DNA of 15,035 nucleotides from an uncultured Collinsella sp. GTDB lineage: Bacteria; Actinomycetota; Coriobacteriia; Coriobacteriales; Coriobacteriaceae. Below the pieces are notes generated by a model. It saw nothing but the letters and a program-made list of their open reading frames with translations, did no database searches and was not told the DNA's origin. Both the position numbers and the translations under genes were made by a program. Below, piece after piece: positions 6,790-14,653 of the stretch. The stretch's first letter is position 1, and each line of letters opens with the position of its first letter. The DNA lies in contig URBQ01000044.1 in assembly GCA_900546115.1 (NCBI GenBank), forward strand, positions 1 to 15,035, written 5' to 3'.

Positions 6790-8085
6790 TTATTTGGCGC
6801 CTTGCATGACCTCGTCGAGGGTAACGTTGACGGCGTGTTGCGTCGGAACCCAATCGACCTTGAGGAACAGTGCAGCCACCGTGATGGGGATATAGCTGAA
6901 CATAAAGATCGGGAAGGTAAACAGGTTGGTCACCAGACGCCACTTTTGCGCGCAATGAATGTGCTTGTACTCGAAGATGGTCGTAAGGAGCGCCATGGTA
7001 AAGAACGTCTGATACATCATGGCAAAAGTCATAATGAGCGAAGCGGCACACGCCTGCATCTCGACCTCGGTGGCCAAGAAGCCGTGCGAAAGACCACCCA
7101 CAATGAGGAAAGTCGCATTGGCGAGCATCGAGATGAGCGATAGCAGCATACCCGGGGCGATCGTCATGAACATGTCGTAGGCGGCAAAACGATGATAGCG
7201 GAAGGTTGATTTGACCAGGTGCTTACCGTAGGTAAAGAACACCTGGTAGAAGCCCTTAGTCCAACGCATGCGCTGCTTCCAAGAAGCCTTGAACGTCACG
7301 GGCTGTTCATCAAAAAACTCCGCCGGTGCATAACCGATACGAATACCGTGAATGGCACAGAACGTGGTGAACTGAATGTCCTCAGTCAACGTGTGGAACT
7401 GCCAGCCGTGCATACCCTCGATCACGCTGGCAGAAATGAGGTAGCCCGAACCCGAGACAGCGCAGGACGTCTTGCAAATATTACGCGCGTTGTTGAGGAA
7501 ACGGGCCTCGCGCAGATACCACGTGGCGTTGGCCGAAGAGATCCACGAACTACCGAAGTTCTTAGAGTTGCGGTAGCTGGTGACCACATGAAAACCCTGG
7601 TCAAAAGCGTCGTTCATCTTGGAAACGTAATCACGGGAAATAACGTTATCGGCATCGAAAATAAAATAGCCCTCAAAGGTATCGGGATACTCGTTGAGAA
7701 TGCGATCGAAGCCAAAGTCCATGACCCAGCTCTTGCCCTTACGAGCAAGGTCATTACGCTCATAGACAATGGCGCCGGCCTCGCGCGCAAGCTCCGCCGT
7801 GTTGTCGGTGCAGGCATCGGCGACCACGAAGACCTCGATAAGCTCGGACGGATAATCCTGATCCTTGATGGAGCGAACGAGGTTGGCAATTACGGCCTCC
7901 TCGTTATGCGCCGCGATAAAGAAGGCATAGCGGTGGAGTTTTTTGGCCTTGGGAGGCGCGACCTCGCCACGAAAGGCACCGATGATAAAGAAGACCACCT
8001 GGTACAAAAAGCAGACCGTGAACAGCGTAAAGACAATCTGGTTGAAGATCACGATGGGTGTGTTGATTTGTAAAAAGGCGAGCAT
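6790..8085 (-). CDS. Membrane glycosyltransferase family 2 (processive-type)
   Basis: 431 residues. A long N-terminal hydrophobic region (about 11-37) precedes a GT-A domain with AHNEE (59-63), Asp90 (VVADACTDN), the metal-binding DxD in FDADN (143-147), TED (234-236) and QRMRW (271-275). These are the D, DxD, TED, QxxRW set of processive GT2 enzymes such as chitin, hyaluronan and cellulose synthases. Three to four C-terminal membrane helices follow (about 305-330, 343-370, 385-408). The enzyme likely extends or exports a cell-surface glycan; neither donor nor acceptor can be told. The ATG has GGGAG six bases upstream. It lies 82 bases after the pseudouridine synthase stop; TTGAAC at 8149-8144 with TAAGAT at 8128-8123 (minus strand) is only a weak promoter candidate. 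Confidence 0.9.
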   Translation of the reverse strand: MLAFLQINTPIVIFNQIVFTLFTVCFLYQVVFFIIGAFRGEVAPPKAKKLHRYAFFIAAHNEEAVIANLVRSIKDQDYPSELIEVFVVADACTDNTAELAREAGAIVYERNDLARKGKSWVMDFGFDRILNEYPDTFEGYFIFDADNVISRDYVSKMNDAFDQGFHVVTSYRNSKNFGSSWISSANATWYLREARFLNNARNICKTSCAVSGSGYLISASVIEGMHGWQFHTLTEDIQFTTFCAIHGIRIGYAPAEFFDEQPVTFKASWKQRMRWTKGFYQVFFTYGKHLVKSTFRYHRFAAYDMFMTIAPGMLLSLISMLANATFLIVGGLSHGFLATEVEMQACAASLIMTFAMMYQTFFTMALLTTIFEYKHIHCAQKWRLVTNLFTFPIFMFSYIPITVAALFLKVDWVPTQHAVNVTLDEVMQGAK

Positions 8086-8167
8086 GCAGGCTCCCGGGAA
8101 CGCGTAACGTAGACAACCGTATATCTTACCGCAGGCTTACCGAGTTCAAGAAACAACCTAATACTGG

Positions 8168-9181
8168 CTAGGCTTCGAGCAGACCGAGCTGCGGGACGAT
8201 TTCGGCGCCAGCGGCAGTGCGACCGAACGAACGCGGGGCCAGATCATCCAAAACCGCCGCAAGATCCCACGGCAGCTCGTCACGGCACTCAATGCGTTCC
8301 CCCGTCACGGGATGATCGAACGCCACGCGCCATGAATGCAGGAACTGCCTGGTCAGACCCTGATCGGTACGTACATCGCACTTGCCGTAGAGCGGGTCGC
8401 CCACACAGGCGTGGTTGATATGGCGCATGTGTACGCGAATCTGATGCGTGCGGCCGGTAAACAGGTGACACTCGACGAGCGTATAGCCGTCGTCGAAACG
8501 CGTGGAATCAAAGCGCTCAAGGACCTTAAAGGTCGTGATGGCCTGGCGTGCAAAAGGATCATCGGAAACCGCCATCTTCACGCGGTCGCGCGTCGATCGG
8601 GCAATTCCAGTGTTGATGGTACCCTCGTCCATGGCGATGTGCCCGTGGACGAGGGTAATATAGCGACGATCGAGCGTACGCGTGCGTATAAGATTTTGAA
8701 GCGCTCGCTGGGTATCGTCGTCTTTTGCCGCGAGCATAAGGCCCGAGGTATCGCGATCCAGGCGATGCACGATACCGGGGCGGTCCTCGCCCTGCACGGT
8801 ACCAAGATGGTCGAGGCCGCAGTGGTAGACCAGGGCGTTCGCAAGGGTGCCGCTCTCGTGGCCATGGGCGGGATGGCACACCAGGCCCCGCTGCTTGGAG
8901 AGCACGATAAGGTAGTCGTCCTCGTAGCGGATATCGAGGGGAATGGCCTCGGGAATCACGTCGGTCGGGTCATGCGGCTCGGGCAAGTCGACCGAGATGC
9001 GGTCGCCGGAACGCACGGCGTACTTTTTTGACAGGCAGGTCTCGCCGTTGACGGCGACGGCGCCGCCCTCGATCAGATGCGCGCAGGCAGAGCGCGTAGG
9101 GCAGCCGTCATTGGCGCCCAGATAGGCATCGAGACGCTGACCAGTGCAATCGTCGGCAACAAGAATATGGATGTCGGCCAT
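8168..9181 (-). CDS. RluA/RluD-family 23S rRNA pseudouridine synthase
   Basis: 337 residues. An S4-like RNA-binding domain is at about 12-65 (GQRLDAYL...GGAVAVNG). A RluA catalytic domain follows, with the signature GIVHRLDRDTSGLM; Asp142 in HRLDRDTSG is the expected nucleophile. The later family block LVECHLFTGRTHQIRVHM is present. It should isomerise uridines in 23S rRNA. The length fits RluD/YlyB-type members. It starts at TAATG, its ATG sharing one base with the lspA stop, so the two are translationally coupled; lspA followed by a RluD-family gene is also the order in Bacillus (lspA-ylyB). The exact target uridine cannot be assigned from sequence. Confidence 0.93.
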   Translation of the reverse strand: MADIHILVADDCTGQRLDAYLGANDGCPTRSACAHLIEGGAVAVNGETCLSKKYAVRSGDRISVDLPEPHDPTDVIPEAIPLDIRYEDDYLIVLSKQRGLVCHPAHGHESGTLANALVYHCGLDHLGTVQGEDRPGIVHRLDRDTSGLMLAAKDDDTQRALQNLIRTRTLDRRYITLVHGHIAMDEGTINTGIARSTRDRVKMAVSDDPFARQAITTFKVLERFDSTRFDDGYTLVECHLFTGRTHQIRVHMRHINHACVGDPLYGKCDVRTDQGLTRQFLHSWRVAFDHPVTGERIECRDELPWDLAAVLDDLAPRSFGRTAAGAEIVPQLGLLEA

Positions 9182-9762
9182 TAGCGCTCATTCCTTTCGC
9201 GAATCTTGCGGGCACGCTCCCCACGCTGCTTGGCTTTGCGTTTGGCGCGGGCCTCGTCACGGGCGTTGAGCTCGGCGGTCGCATCGACCTCACGAGCGGC
9301 GGGACTCATGAACATATAACCGATGAGTGCCAGCACGACACCGACCGTAATGCCGATATCGGCCACGTTAAAGACGGGAAAGTCGATGAAGGTGGTGGCA
9401 ATAAAATCGGTCACGAACCCAAAGGCGAGACGGTCGATTGCATTGCCGATAGCGCCGCCCGCAACCATAGCCATGCCAACAACTTCTAGGCGAGCGAGCT
9501 GAGGCGCACGAACCAGGTACACTGCGATAGCAATGATGACGACAAGTGCCAGCACAGCAAATGCTACGCCATGACCCTCGCCCATACTAAAGGCAGCTCC
9601 GATATTGCGGACAAACAGAAAGTCAATCACACCAGGAATAACGGTCATATGCAGAGCATCGCCCACGACACGAACCGCAAGCTTAGTCAGCTGGTCACCA
9701 AGCAGCACAACGAACGCCACCCCACCAGCAACACCCAGCCGCCAACGCAAAGGCGGCGTCAT
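9181..9762 (-). CDS. lspA: Lipoprotein signal peptidase II
   Basis: 193 residues from the ATG at 9762, which has GGTG five bases upstream. A TTG at 9780 with AGGGG six bases upstream is a possible alternative, adding six residues. Four membrane helices and the family blocks are present: LLGDQLTK, RNIGAAFSM, GGAIGNAIDR and FNVADIGITVG. The aspartates in the last two (about 110 and 135) are the catalytic pair. The enzyme cleaves lipoprotein signal peptides in the membrane after diacylglyceryl transfer. About 35 residues beyond the last helix form a Lys/Arg-rich soluble tail (ARAKRKAKQRGERARKI...), absent from the short classical enzymes. It heads the lspA-pseudouridine synthase pair; its promoter probably lies in 9781-9897, where TATAAG on the minus strand is a weak -10 candidate. 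Confidence 0.95.
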   Translation of the reverse strand: MTPPLRWRLGVAGGVAFVVLLGDQLTKLAVRVVGDALHMTVIPGVIDFLFVRNIGAAFSMGEGHGVAFAVLALVVIIAIAVYLVRAPQLARLEVVGMAMVAGGAIGNAIDRLAFGFVTDFIATTFIDFPVFNVADIGITVGVVLALIGYMFMSPAAREVDATAELNARDEARAKRKAKQRGERARKIRERNER

Positions 9763-9897
9763 ATCCGCACCACGACCCAAAGAAATCCCCTACCCTCAGA
9801 TAATCAAATTCCGTTTAACGCAAATTACCATCTTATATTGCCACACGTTGAGCGCACGACACATTCGCTAACGTCAGAGAAATAACCAGCATAAAAG

Positions 9898-9930
9898 AAA
9901 GCGGCATTCCGGATAACGGAATGCCGCTTT
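9898..9930 (-). terminator. Rho-independent terminator after ileS
   Basis: Perfect 14-bp stem, arms 9898-9911 and 9917-9930, with the five-base loop GATAA on the plus strand. On the minus strand it is followed by CTTTTAT and lies about 70 bases past the ileS stop, separating ileS from lspA. The stem is flanked by A-rich and T-rich runs on both sides and could stop transcription either way. Confidence 0.88.
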
Positions 9931-10000
9931 TCTTCAGCGGAGCAAATGGGCCGAAGGCGCCTAAATTCTCCCTATAACTAAAATGCCGAGTTACCGTGCC

Positions 10001-12802
10001 TTAAAGGGCATTCGCGCAGCGCTTGCAAATGTGAGCGTGACCGTTGTACTCGCCGACGGTGGTGCGGTAGTTCCAGCAACGGTCACAGCACTCGCCCTCG
10101 GCAGCCTCGATGGCAACGGAGAGCTCCTCACCCTGGGTCAGCTCAACATCGGAGACGATGTAGAACTCGGCCAGGTCGACCGCCTTGTCGCCGGTCAGCA
10201 GCGCGTACATCTCGGCGGGAACGACCGCTTTGACGCGGACCTGCTGGCTCTTAGTGAAGGTGCCGGCGGAGCGGGCATCCTCAAGGGCCTTTGTCACGGC
10301 GCTACGGAGCTCGAGCGAAGCCTCGAGCACGCCCTCGAACCCATTGGCCTCGTCGACCGTGATGGGCGACTTGTACCAATCGAGCAGCGCGGCGTACTTC
10401 TGGTGATCGACGCAGCCGGCAGGCGCATAGGCCATGGCCTCGTCGACCGTGTAGGACAGGATCGGCTGCAGGTCGCGCATGAGCATCGAGAAGAGCTCGG
10501 CGAGCACGGTTTGGGCGCTGCGGCGCTCGAGCGAGCCGGGCTTATCGCAGTACAGACGGTCCTTTAGAGCGTCGAGGTACACGTTGGAGAGCTCGGTAAC
10601 CACGAAGTCGTAGAGCGCACGGTAAGCGCGCGGGAACTCGTAGCTGGCGTAGGCATCGTCGACCTCGGCCTGGACCTGGGTCAGACGGGCAACCATGAGC
10701 TTGTCGAGCGGCAGCAGGTCGGCAAAGGCGACGCCGTCGGTCTCGGGCTCAAACTGACCCTCGAGCTCGGAAAGCAGGAAGCGCAGCGTGTTGCGGAAAC
10801 GACGGTAGGCATCGGACGTACGAGCGAGAATCTCGTGGTCGATGGAGACGTCGGAGCTGGTGTCGACGGAGGCAACCCACAGACGGATGATGTCGGCGCC
10901 CATCTCGTCGCAGACCTTGTTGGGGTCGATGACGTTGCCGAGCGACTTGGACATCTTACGGCCCTGGCCGTCGAGGGTGAAGCCCTGCGAGACGACCGCC
11001 TTGTACGGGGCGTGGCCGTTGGCGCCCACCGAGGTGAGCAACGAGCTCTGGAACCAACCGCGGTGCTGGTCGGAGCCCTCAAGGTACACATCCGCCGGAT
11101 ACTCCAGCTCGGGACGGTACTCGCAGACGGCCTTCCAGGAGACGCCGGAATCCCACCACACGTCGAGGATGTCCTTATCGGCCTTAAGGTGATGGCCGCC
11201 GCACTTGGGGCAGACGCAGGCCTCGCTCAGGTAGCTCTCGGGAGCGTCGGTAAACCAGGCGTCGGAGCCCTTCTCGTGGAAGAGGTTGATGACGGCGTCG
11301 AGTGTGGCGTCGTTCATGACCTTCTCGCCGCAGTCGGCGCAGGTGTAGCTGGGGATCGGCACACCCCAGTTACGCTGACGGCTGATGCACCAGTCAGGAC
11401 GCTGCTCGACCATGGCACCGATGCGGTTGGCGGCATGGGCCGGATACCACGTGACGTTCTCGCGGACCTCCTTGCCAGCCTGATCACGCAGACCGGTCTT
11501 GTCCATCGAGACAAACCACTGGTCGGTAGCACGGAAGAGCACCGGGTGCTTGCAACGCCAGCAGTGCGGATAGCTGTGCGTGATCTTCTTCTCGAGGACC
11601 AGGGTGCCGTGTTCGCGCAGGAACTCGATGATGTGCGGGTTGGCCTCATCGGTGTCCATACCGCTGAAGGGGCCACCGGTGCCAAACTCCTTGCCGGTGT
11701 AGAACTTGCCGTCGTCATCGACCGGCATGCAGATGTCGGTGATGCCCTCCTTGAGGCAGGCGAAGTAGTCATCGACGCCGTGGCCGGGCGAGTTGTGGAC
11801 GATACCGGTACCGTCATCGACACCGACGTAATCGGCCAGCAGCGCCACGCCCTCGACACCGTCAAAGATCGGCTGCTTGTAGTGGATGTGGTGGAAGGTC
11901 TCGGCGGGAACCACATAGGGCTTGCCGTCGACCATCACCGGGGTGTACTCCCAGCCAAACTCCTCGCAGCACTTGGGAGCCAGGTCCTCGAGCATGACCT
12001 CGGCGCGGCCGTCGTGCTCAACGGCAACGTAGGCGGCGCCGGGCTTGAGGGAAACGGCCTGGTCGGAAGGGATGGTCCACGGGGTGGTCGTCCAGATGAT
12101 GAAGTCGACCGGGCCGTCGAAGTCCTCGAGGCCGGCGGGCTTGGAGGTCATCTCAAAGCGCACGAAGATGGACGGGCTCGTCTCGTCGGAGTACTCGATC
12201 TCGGCCTCGGCCAGCGCGGTGTGGCAGTGCTTGCACCAGTGAACCGGCTTGTGGCCGCGATAGATCATGCCCTTATCGAACATGGCCTTAAAGACCTCGA
12301 TATCGGCGGCGTCATGCTGGTGATAGAGCGTCAGATACGGGTTGTCCCAATCACCGAGCACGCCCAGGCGACGGAAACCGGCCTTCTGGAGCTCGATGTT
12401 CTCGACAGCGAACTTATTGCAAAGCTCGCGGATCTTGGCCGTGGAGGTCTGGTTGAACTTCTCGGTGCCGAGCTTCTCCTCGACCTTGTGCTCAATCGGC
12501 TGACCGTGGCAGTCCCAACCGGGGACAAAGGGGACCTCATAGCCCTGCATCATCCAGTAACGGTTGATCATGTCCTTGGAGATCTTATTCATGGCGTGGC
12601 CGATGTGGATCGGGCCGTTGGCGTACGGAGGGCCGTCATGCAGCACGAACTTCTTGTGACCCTCGTTCTTCTTTAGAACTTGCTCGTAGACCTTGTTGTC
12701 CTGCCAGTCCTTGAGTCGCTTGGGCTCGGACTTGGAAAGACCGGCACGCATGGGAAAACCGGTCTTGGGCAGATTCATCGTCTGCTTGTACTCGTTTGCC
12801 AC
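10001..12802 (-). CDS. ileS: Isoleucyl-tRNA synthetase
   Basis: 933 residues, normal for a bacterial-type IleRS. The class I signatures are HIGH (residues 66-69, in PYANGPIHIGHAMNK) and KMSKS (616-620, in GRKMSKSLGN). The CP1 editing domain (about 190-400) includes IIWTTTPWTIPSDQA, and a C-terminal zinc cluster is present (CCDRCWNY...CKRCANAL). Internal Cys pairs (CKHC; CADC; CPKC) are also visible. It charges tRNA-Ile with isoleucine and edits Val-tRNA. The start is GTG at 12802, preceded by AAAGGGG four bases upstream. The gene stands alone between the T-box leader and the terminator at 9898-9930, so uncharged tRNA-Ile should control it. Confidence 0.97.
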   Translation of the reverse strand: MANEYKQTMNLPKTGFPMRAGLSKSEPKRLKDWQDNKVYEQVLKKNEGHKKFVLHDGPPYANGPIHIGHAMNKISKDMINRYWMMQGYEVPFVPGWDCHGQPIEHKVEEKLGTEKFNQTSTAKIRELCNKFAVENIELQKAGFRRLGVLGDWDNPYLTLYHQHDAADIEVFKAMFDKGMIYRGHKPVHWCKHCHTALAEAEIEYSDETSPSIFVRFEMTSKPAGLEDFDGPVDFIIWTTTPWTIPSDQAVSLKPGAAYVAVEHDGRAEVMLEDLAPKCCEEFGWEYTPVMVDGKPYVVPAETFHHIHYKQPIFDGVEGVALLADYVGVDDGTGIVHNSPGHGVDDYFACLKEGITDICMPVDDDGKFYTGKEFGTGGPFSGMDTDEANPHIIEFLREHGTLVLEKKITHSYPHCWRCKHPVLFRATDQWFVSMDKTGLRDQAGKEVRENVTWYPAHAANRIGAMVEQRPDWCISRQRNWGVPIPSYTCADCGEKVMNDATLDAVINLFHEKGSDAWFTDAPESYLSEACVCPKCGGHHLKADKDILDVWWDSGVSWKAVCEYRPELEYPADVYLEGSDQHRGWFQSSLLTSVGANGHAPYKAVVSQGFTLDGQGRKMSKSLGNVIDPNKVCDEMGADIIRLWVASVDTSSDVSIDHEILARTSDAYRRFRNTLRFLLSELEGQFEPETDGVAFADLLPLDKLMVARLTQVQAEVDDAYASYEFPRAYRALYDFVVTELSNVYLDALKDRLYCDKPGSLERRSAQTVLAELFSMLMRDLQPILSYTVDEAMAYAPAGCVDHQKYAALLDWYKSPITVDEANGFEGVLEASLELRSAVTKALEDARSAGTFTKSQQVRVKAVVPAEMYALLTGDKAVDLAEFYIVSDVELTQGEELSVAIEAAEGECCDRCWNYRTTVGEYNGHAHICKRCANAL

Positions 12803-12845
12803 GGTACCCCTTTCTTGTCATGGGCGCGCACGCCCTCTGGGCACC

Positions 12846-12882
12846 AAAAAAGCGCCCGTCCCTACAAGCTGGGACGAAGCGC
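12846..12882 (-). terminator. T-box regulated terminator of ileS
   Basis: Arms 12871-12882 and 12852-12862. On the minus strand GCGCTTCGTCCC pairs with GGGACGGGCGC (one bulged T, one G-T pair), followed by six Ts (12851-12846). The 5' arm and loop overlap CTTCGTCCCAGCTT, the 3' half of the antiterminator, so the two folds exclude each other. Confidence 0.9.
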
Positions 12883-13140
12883 CACAAACGGGCTGCACGC
12901 CCGCAAAAGCTCTTCGTTTAACCACCCAGCTTAGATGCCCTCGCCCGCGTATTCGCGCGCTCGCATCCGTTACTCGGCTGGTCTGTATCGACGACCATCT
13001 CGGCGATGTCTACTAAGACGTGCCTGTGCGGCGCGCCCGTTGGGACCGCAGCTCCGGGGTGATTTTCATCGGTCGCATGCACGGGTTCTCAGCGCTCCCC
13101 GCTCTCTGTAGCATGCGGACGGCCGACTACTCGTCCCCAT
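12846..13140 (-). promoter_or_regulatory. T-box riboswitch (ileS leader, Ile specifier)
   Basis: Read on the minus strand, Stem I is closed by GGGAC/GTCCC. It has a specifier loop with AGTA opposite GAAAATCACC, giving ATC (Ile) at 13063-13061 followed by A, then a distal helix CGCATGC/GCATGCG. The antiterminator is complete: AAGCTGGG (12932-12925), the seven-base bulge TGGTTAA (12924-12918), ACGAAG (12917-12912), then CTTCGT (12879-12874) and CCCAGCTT (12873-12866). The TGGT in the bulge is complementary to the ACCA end of tRNA-Ile. The competing terminator lies at 12846-12882. The loop between antiterminator halves is unusually long (32 nt) and holds its own CGGGC/GCCCG hairpin. A small GGGCG/CGCCC hairpin (12822-12835) lies between terminator and ribosome binding site. 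Confidence 0.92.
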
Positions 13141-13145
13141 CAACG

Positions 13146-13173
13146 CTTATGCGCTGTATGGTAACACGGTCAA
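13146..13173 (-). promoter_or_regulatory. Probable promoter of the ileS T-box transcript
   Basis: TTGACC (13173-13168) and CATAAG (13151-13146) on the minus strand, 16 bases apart, resemble a vegetative promoter. Transcription would begin near 13140, just before the closing strand of T-box Stem I, which is the expected position. Confidence 0.6.
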
Positions 13174-13287
13174 CGCCGGCGAAAAACCCTCAACATCGGT
13201 TTCATACTTTAGAAACTTCTCGCGATCGCAAGCACTCACTTGGAGCAAAATACCTGAAAGCACTTTATCTAACGAAAGAAGGCTGCT

Positions 13288-14370
13288 ATGCGCACGATTG
13301 GAATGAGCGACTACACCGTCGGCGAGGACTGCTTTGACGAGCTGCCCGGCGCACTGGACGAGTACGGAGCGACCAAGGTCGCGATTATCGGTGGTAAACG
13401 AGCACTGGCAGCGGCGCTTCCCGGTATCGAAGCGGCGCTGGAGGGCACCGACGTCGAGATTCTGGAGACGCGCGTCTACGGCACCAACAGTACGCGCGCC
13501 AATATCGCCAAGGTTGTGAACTCCCCTGTCTGCCAAGAAGCCGACGTTCTTATCGCATGCGGCGGCGGCAAGGCGCTCGACACCGTCAAGACAGCGGCCA
13601 TCGAGCTCAAGAAGATCGTCTTTACGGTACCGACGATCTGCTCCAACTGCTCGGCCGCGACCGCCATTGCCGTTGTCTACAACGACGACGGCTCGCTCGA
13701 GGGCTATTCGTACCCAAACCGCCCCGCGCACATCTTCATCAACCCCAAGATCATCGCCGAGGCTCCGGCGGAGTACTTCTGGGCGGGCGTGGGCGATGCC
13801 CTGTCCAAGCAGCCCGAGGTCGAGTACGCCACGAGCGCCGGCAACCTGGAGCACACCGCCGGACTTGGCCTGGCACTCGCCCACACCTGCTCCGAGCCGC
13901 TGTTTACCTATGGCGTGCAGGGTCTAGAGGACGTGCGCCAGGACCTGTCGAGCGAGGCCGTCAAGCAGATCGCGCTCGACATCGTGGTCAACACGGGCTA
14001 TGTCTCGAACCTGACCAACCAAAACGATTACTACTACAACTCGAGCGTGGCGCATGCGTTCTACAACGCCACGTGCAGCATCCCGCGCGAGGGCTCCTAC
14101 CTGCACGGCGAGGTCGTGAGCCTGGGCGTGCTCGTGCTGTTTGCCTATACGGGCGATACCAAGAACCTTGAGCGCTACGCCGCCTTTAACAAGCAGATGG
14201 GGCTACCCGTGACGCTTGAGCAGGTCGGCCTTTCCGAGGCCGACATCCCTGCCCTGTGCGAGTTCGCGCACGCCACCAACGAGTGGAAGCAGGGCAACCC
14301 CGAGCCCTTCACCGACGAAAAGTTCGCCGCCGCCATCAAGGCTGCCGACGCTTACGGCCACACGCTCTAG
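13288..14370 (+). CDS. Iron-containing alcohol dehydrogenase family protein (GldA/YbdH-like)
   Basis: 360 residues. The N-terminal nucleotide-binding half has VAIIGGKRAL (31-40) and CGGGKALDTVK (91-101), then PTICSNCSAATAIAVVYND (115-133). The C-terminal half carries the metal ligands expected in this fold: Asp170 (GVGDALSK), His256 (SVAHAFYNA) and His273 (YLHGEVVSLG), at the spacing seen in glycerol dehydrogenase. The PTICSNCSA block and the lack of the STDAPTSA form of classical GldA are closer to E. coli YbdH (HcxA, a hydroxycarboxylate dehydrogenase), so a hydroxy-acid or polyol NAD(P)-dependent oxidoreductase is plausible; the substrate is open. AAGAAGG lies five bases before the ATG. 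It is transcribed divergently from the ileS leader and ends in a strong terminator, so it is probably monocistronic. Confidence 0.88.
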   Translation: MRTIGMSDYTVGEDCFDELPGALDEYGATKVAIIGGKRALAAALPGIEAALEGTDVEILETRVYGTNSTRANIAKVVNSPVCQEADVLIACGGGKALDTVKTAAIELKKIVFTVPTICSNCSAATAIAVVYNDDGSLEGYSYPNRPAHIFINPKIIAEAPAEYFWAGVGDALSKQPEVEYATSAGNLEHTAGLGLALAHTCSEPLFTYGVQGLEDVRQDLSSEAVKQIALDIVVNTGYVSNLTNQNDYYYNSSVAHAFYNATCSIPREGSYLHGEVVSLGVLVLFAYTGDTKNLERYAAFNKQMGLPVTLEQVGLSEADIPALCEFAHATNEWKQGNPEPFTDEKFAAAIKAADAYGHTL

Positions 14371-14379
14371 GGCTGGCCC

Positions 14380-14422
14380 AAAACCACCACAAAGGGGACA
14401 GGCACCTTTCTGGTGGTTTTTT
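14380..14422 (+). terminator. Terminator of the dehydrogenase gene; copy 2 of the dispersed hairpin
   Basis: Arms 14380-14395 and 14405-14420 pair at 15 of 16 positions (a C-C mismatch at 14390/14410), nine-base loop, then a T6 run (14417-14422). It starts ten bases after the stop codon. It is nearly the same sequence as the minus-strand hairpin at 6781-6741, differing by one base in the loop and one in the 3' arm. Confidence 0.9.
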
Positions 14423-14441
14423 ATTGCTCCAGCATTCAGTT

Positions 14442-14489
14442 CGTACTCGAACCCGATTCTTTACGAGAAAGGGTTCGGGTACGTTTTTT
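14442..14489 (+). terminator. Second tandem terminator hairpin
   Basis: 13-bp stem, arms 14442-14454 and 14471-14483 (one T-G pair). A nested TTCT/AGAA pairing lies in the loop, and six Ts follow (14484-14489). It lies only 20 bases after the first terminator. It may be a backup terminator or the end of a separate short transcript. Confidence 0.85.
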
Positions 14490-14544
14490 GTTTATCGGAA
14501 ATTCTGCGGAAGGACTACTCGGAACGGTAAACAGGAACGAACAG

Positions 14545-14587
14545 AGGCAGGGCATCATCGTGGTGATGGTATCCTGCCTTTTGTTTT
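14545..14587 (+). terminator. Third terminator-like hairpin
   Basis: Outer stem AGGCAGG (14545-14551) with CCTGCCT (14573-14579), inner stem CATCA/TGATG, then TTTGTTTT (14580-14587). It has the form of a Rho-independent terminator but no gene lies between it and the second terminator, only about 55 bases. Confidence 0.65.
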
Positions 14588-14591
14588 GCGG

Positions 14592-14620
14592 GATCAAGGT
14601 CGCTTTATGCGAACTTGATC
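14592..14620. repeat. Inverted repeat / hairpin, possible operator
   Basis: GATCAAG (14592-14598) pairs with CTTGATC (14614-14620). After one G-A mismatch, TCGC pairs with GCGA around the loop TTTAT. No T-run follows, so it is not a simple terminator. It could be a protein-binding palindrome or part of a structured RNA. Confidence 0.7.
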
Positions 14621-14653
14621 GCCACTTATATGGGGCATTGATGGCAATTGCTT

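Noticed and set aside
10835..12676. Long open frame (613 codons) antisense to ileS
   Set aside because: It lies wholly opposite ileS, has a repetitive Val/Gly/Asp/Leu composition typical of the complement of GC-rich codons, and shows no family motif.
13147..13884. 245-codon frame on the minus strand opposite the dehydrogenase
   Set aside because: It covers the opposite strand of a gene with intact metal and nucleotide motifs and overlaps the ileS promoter.
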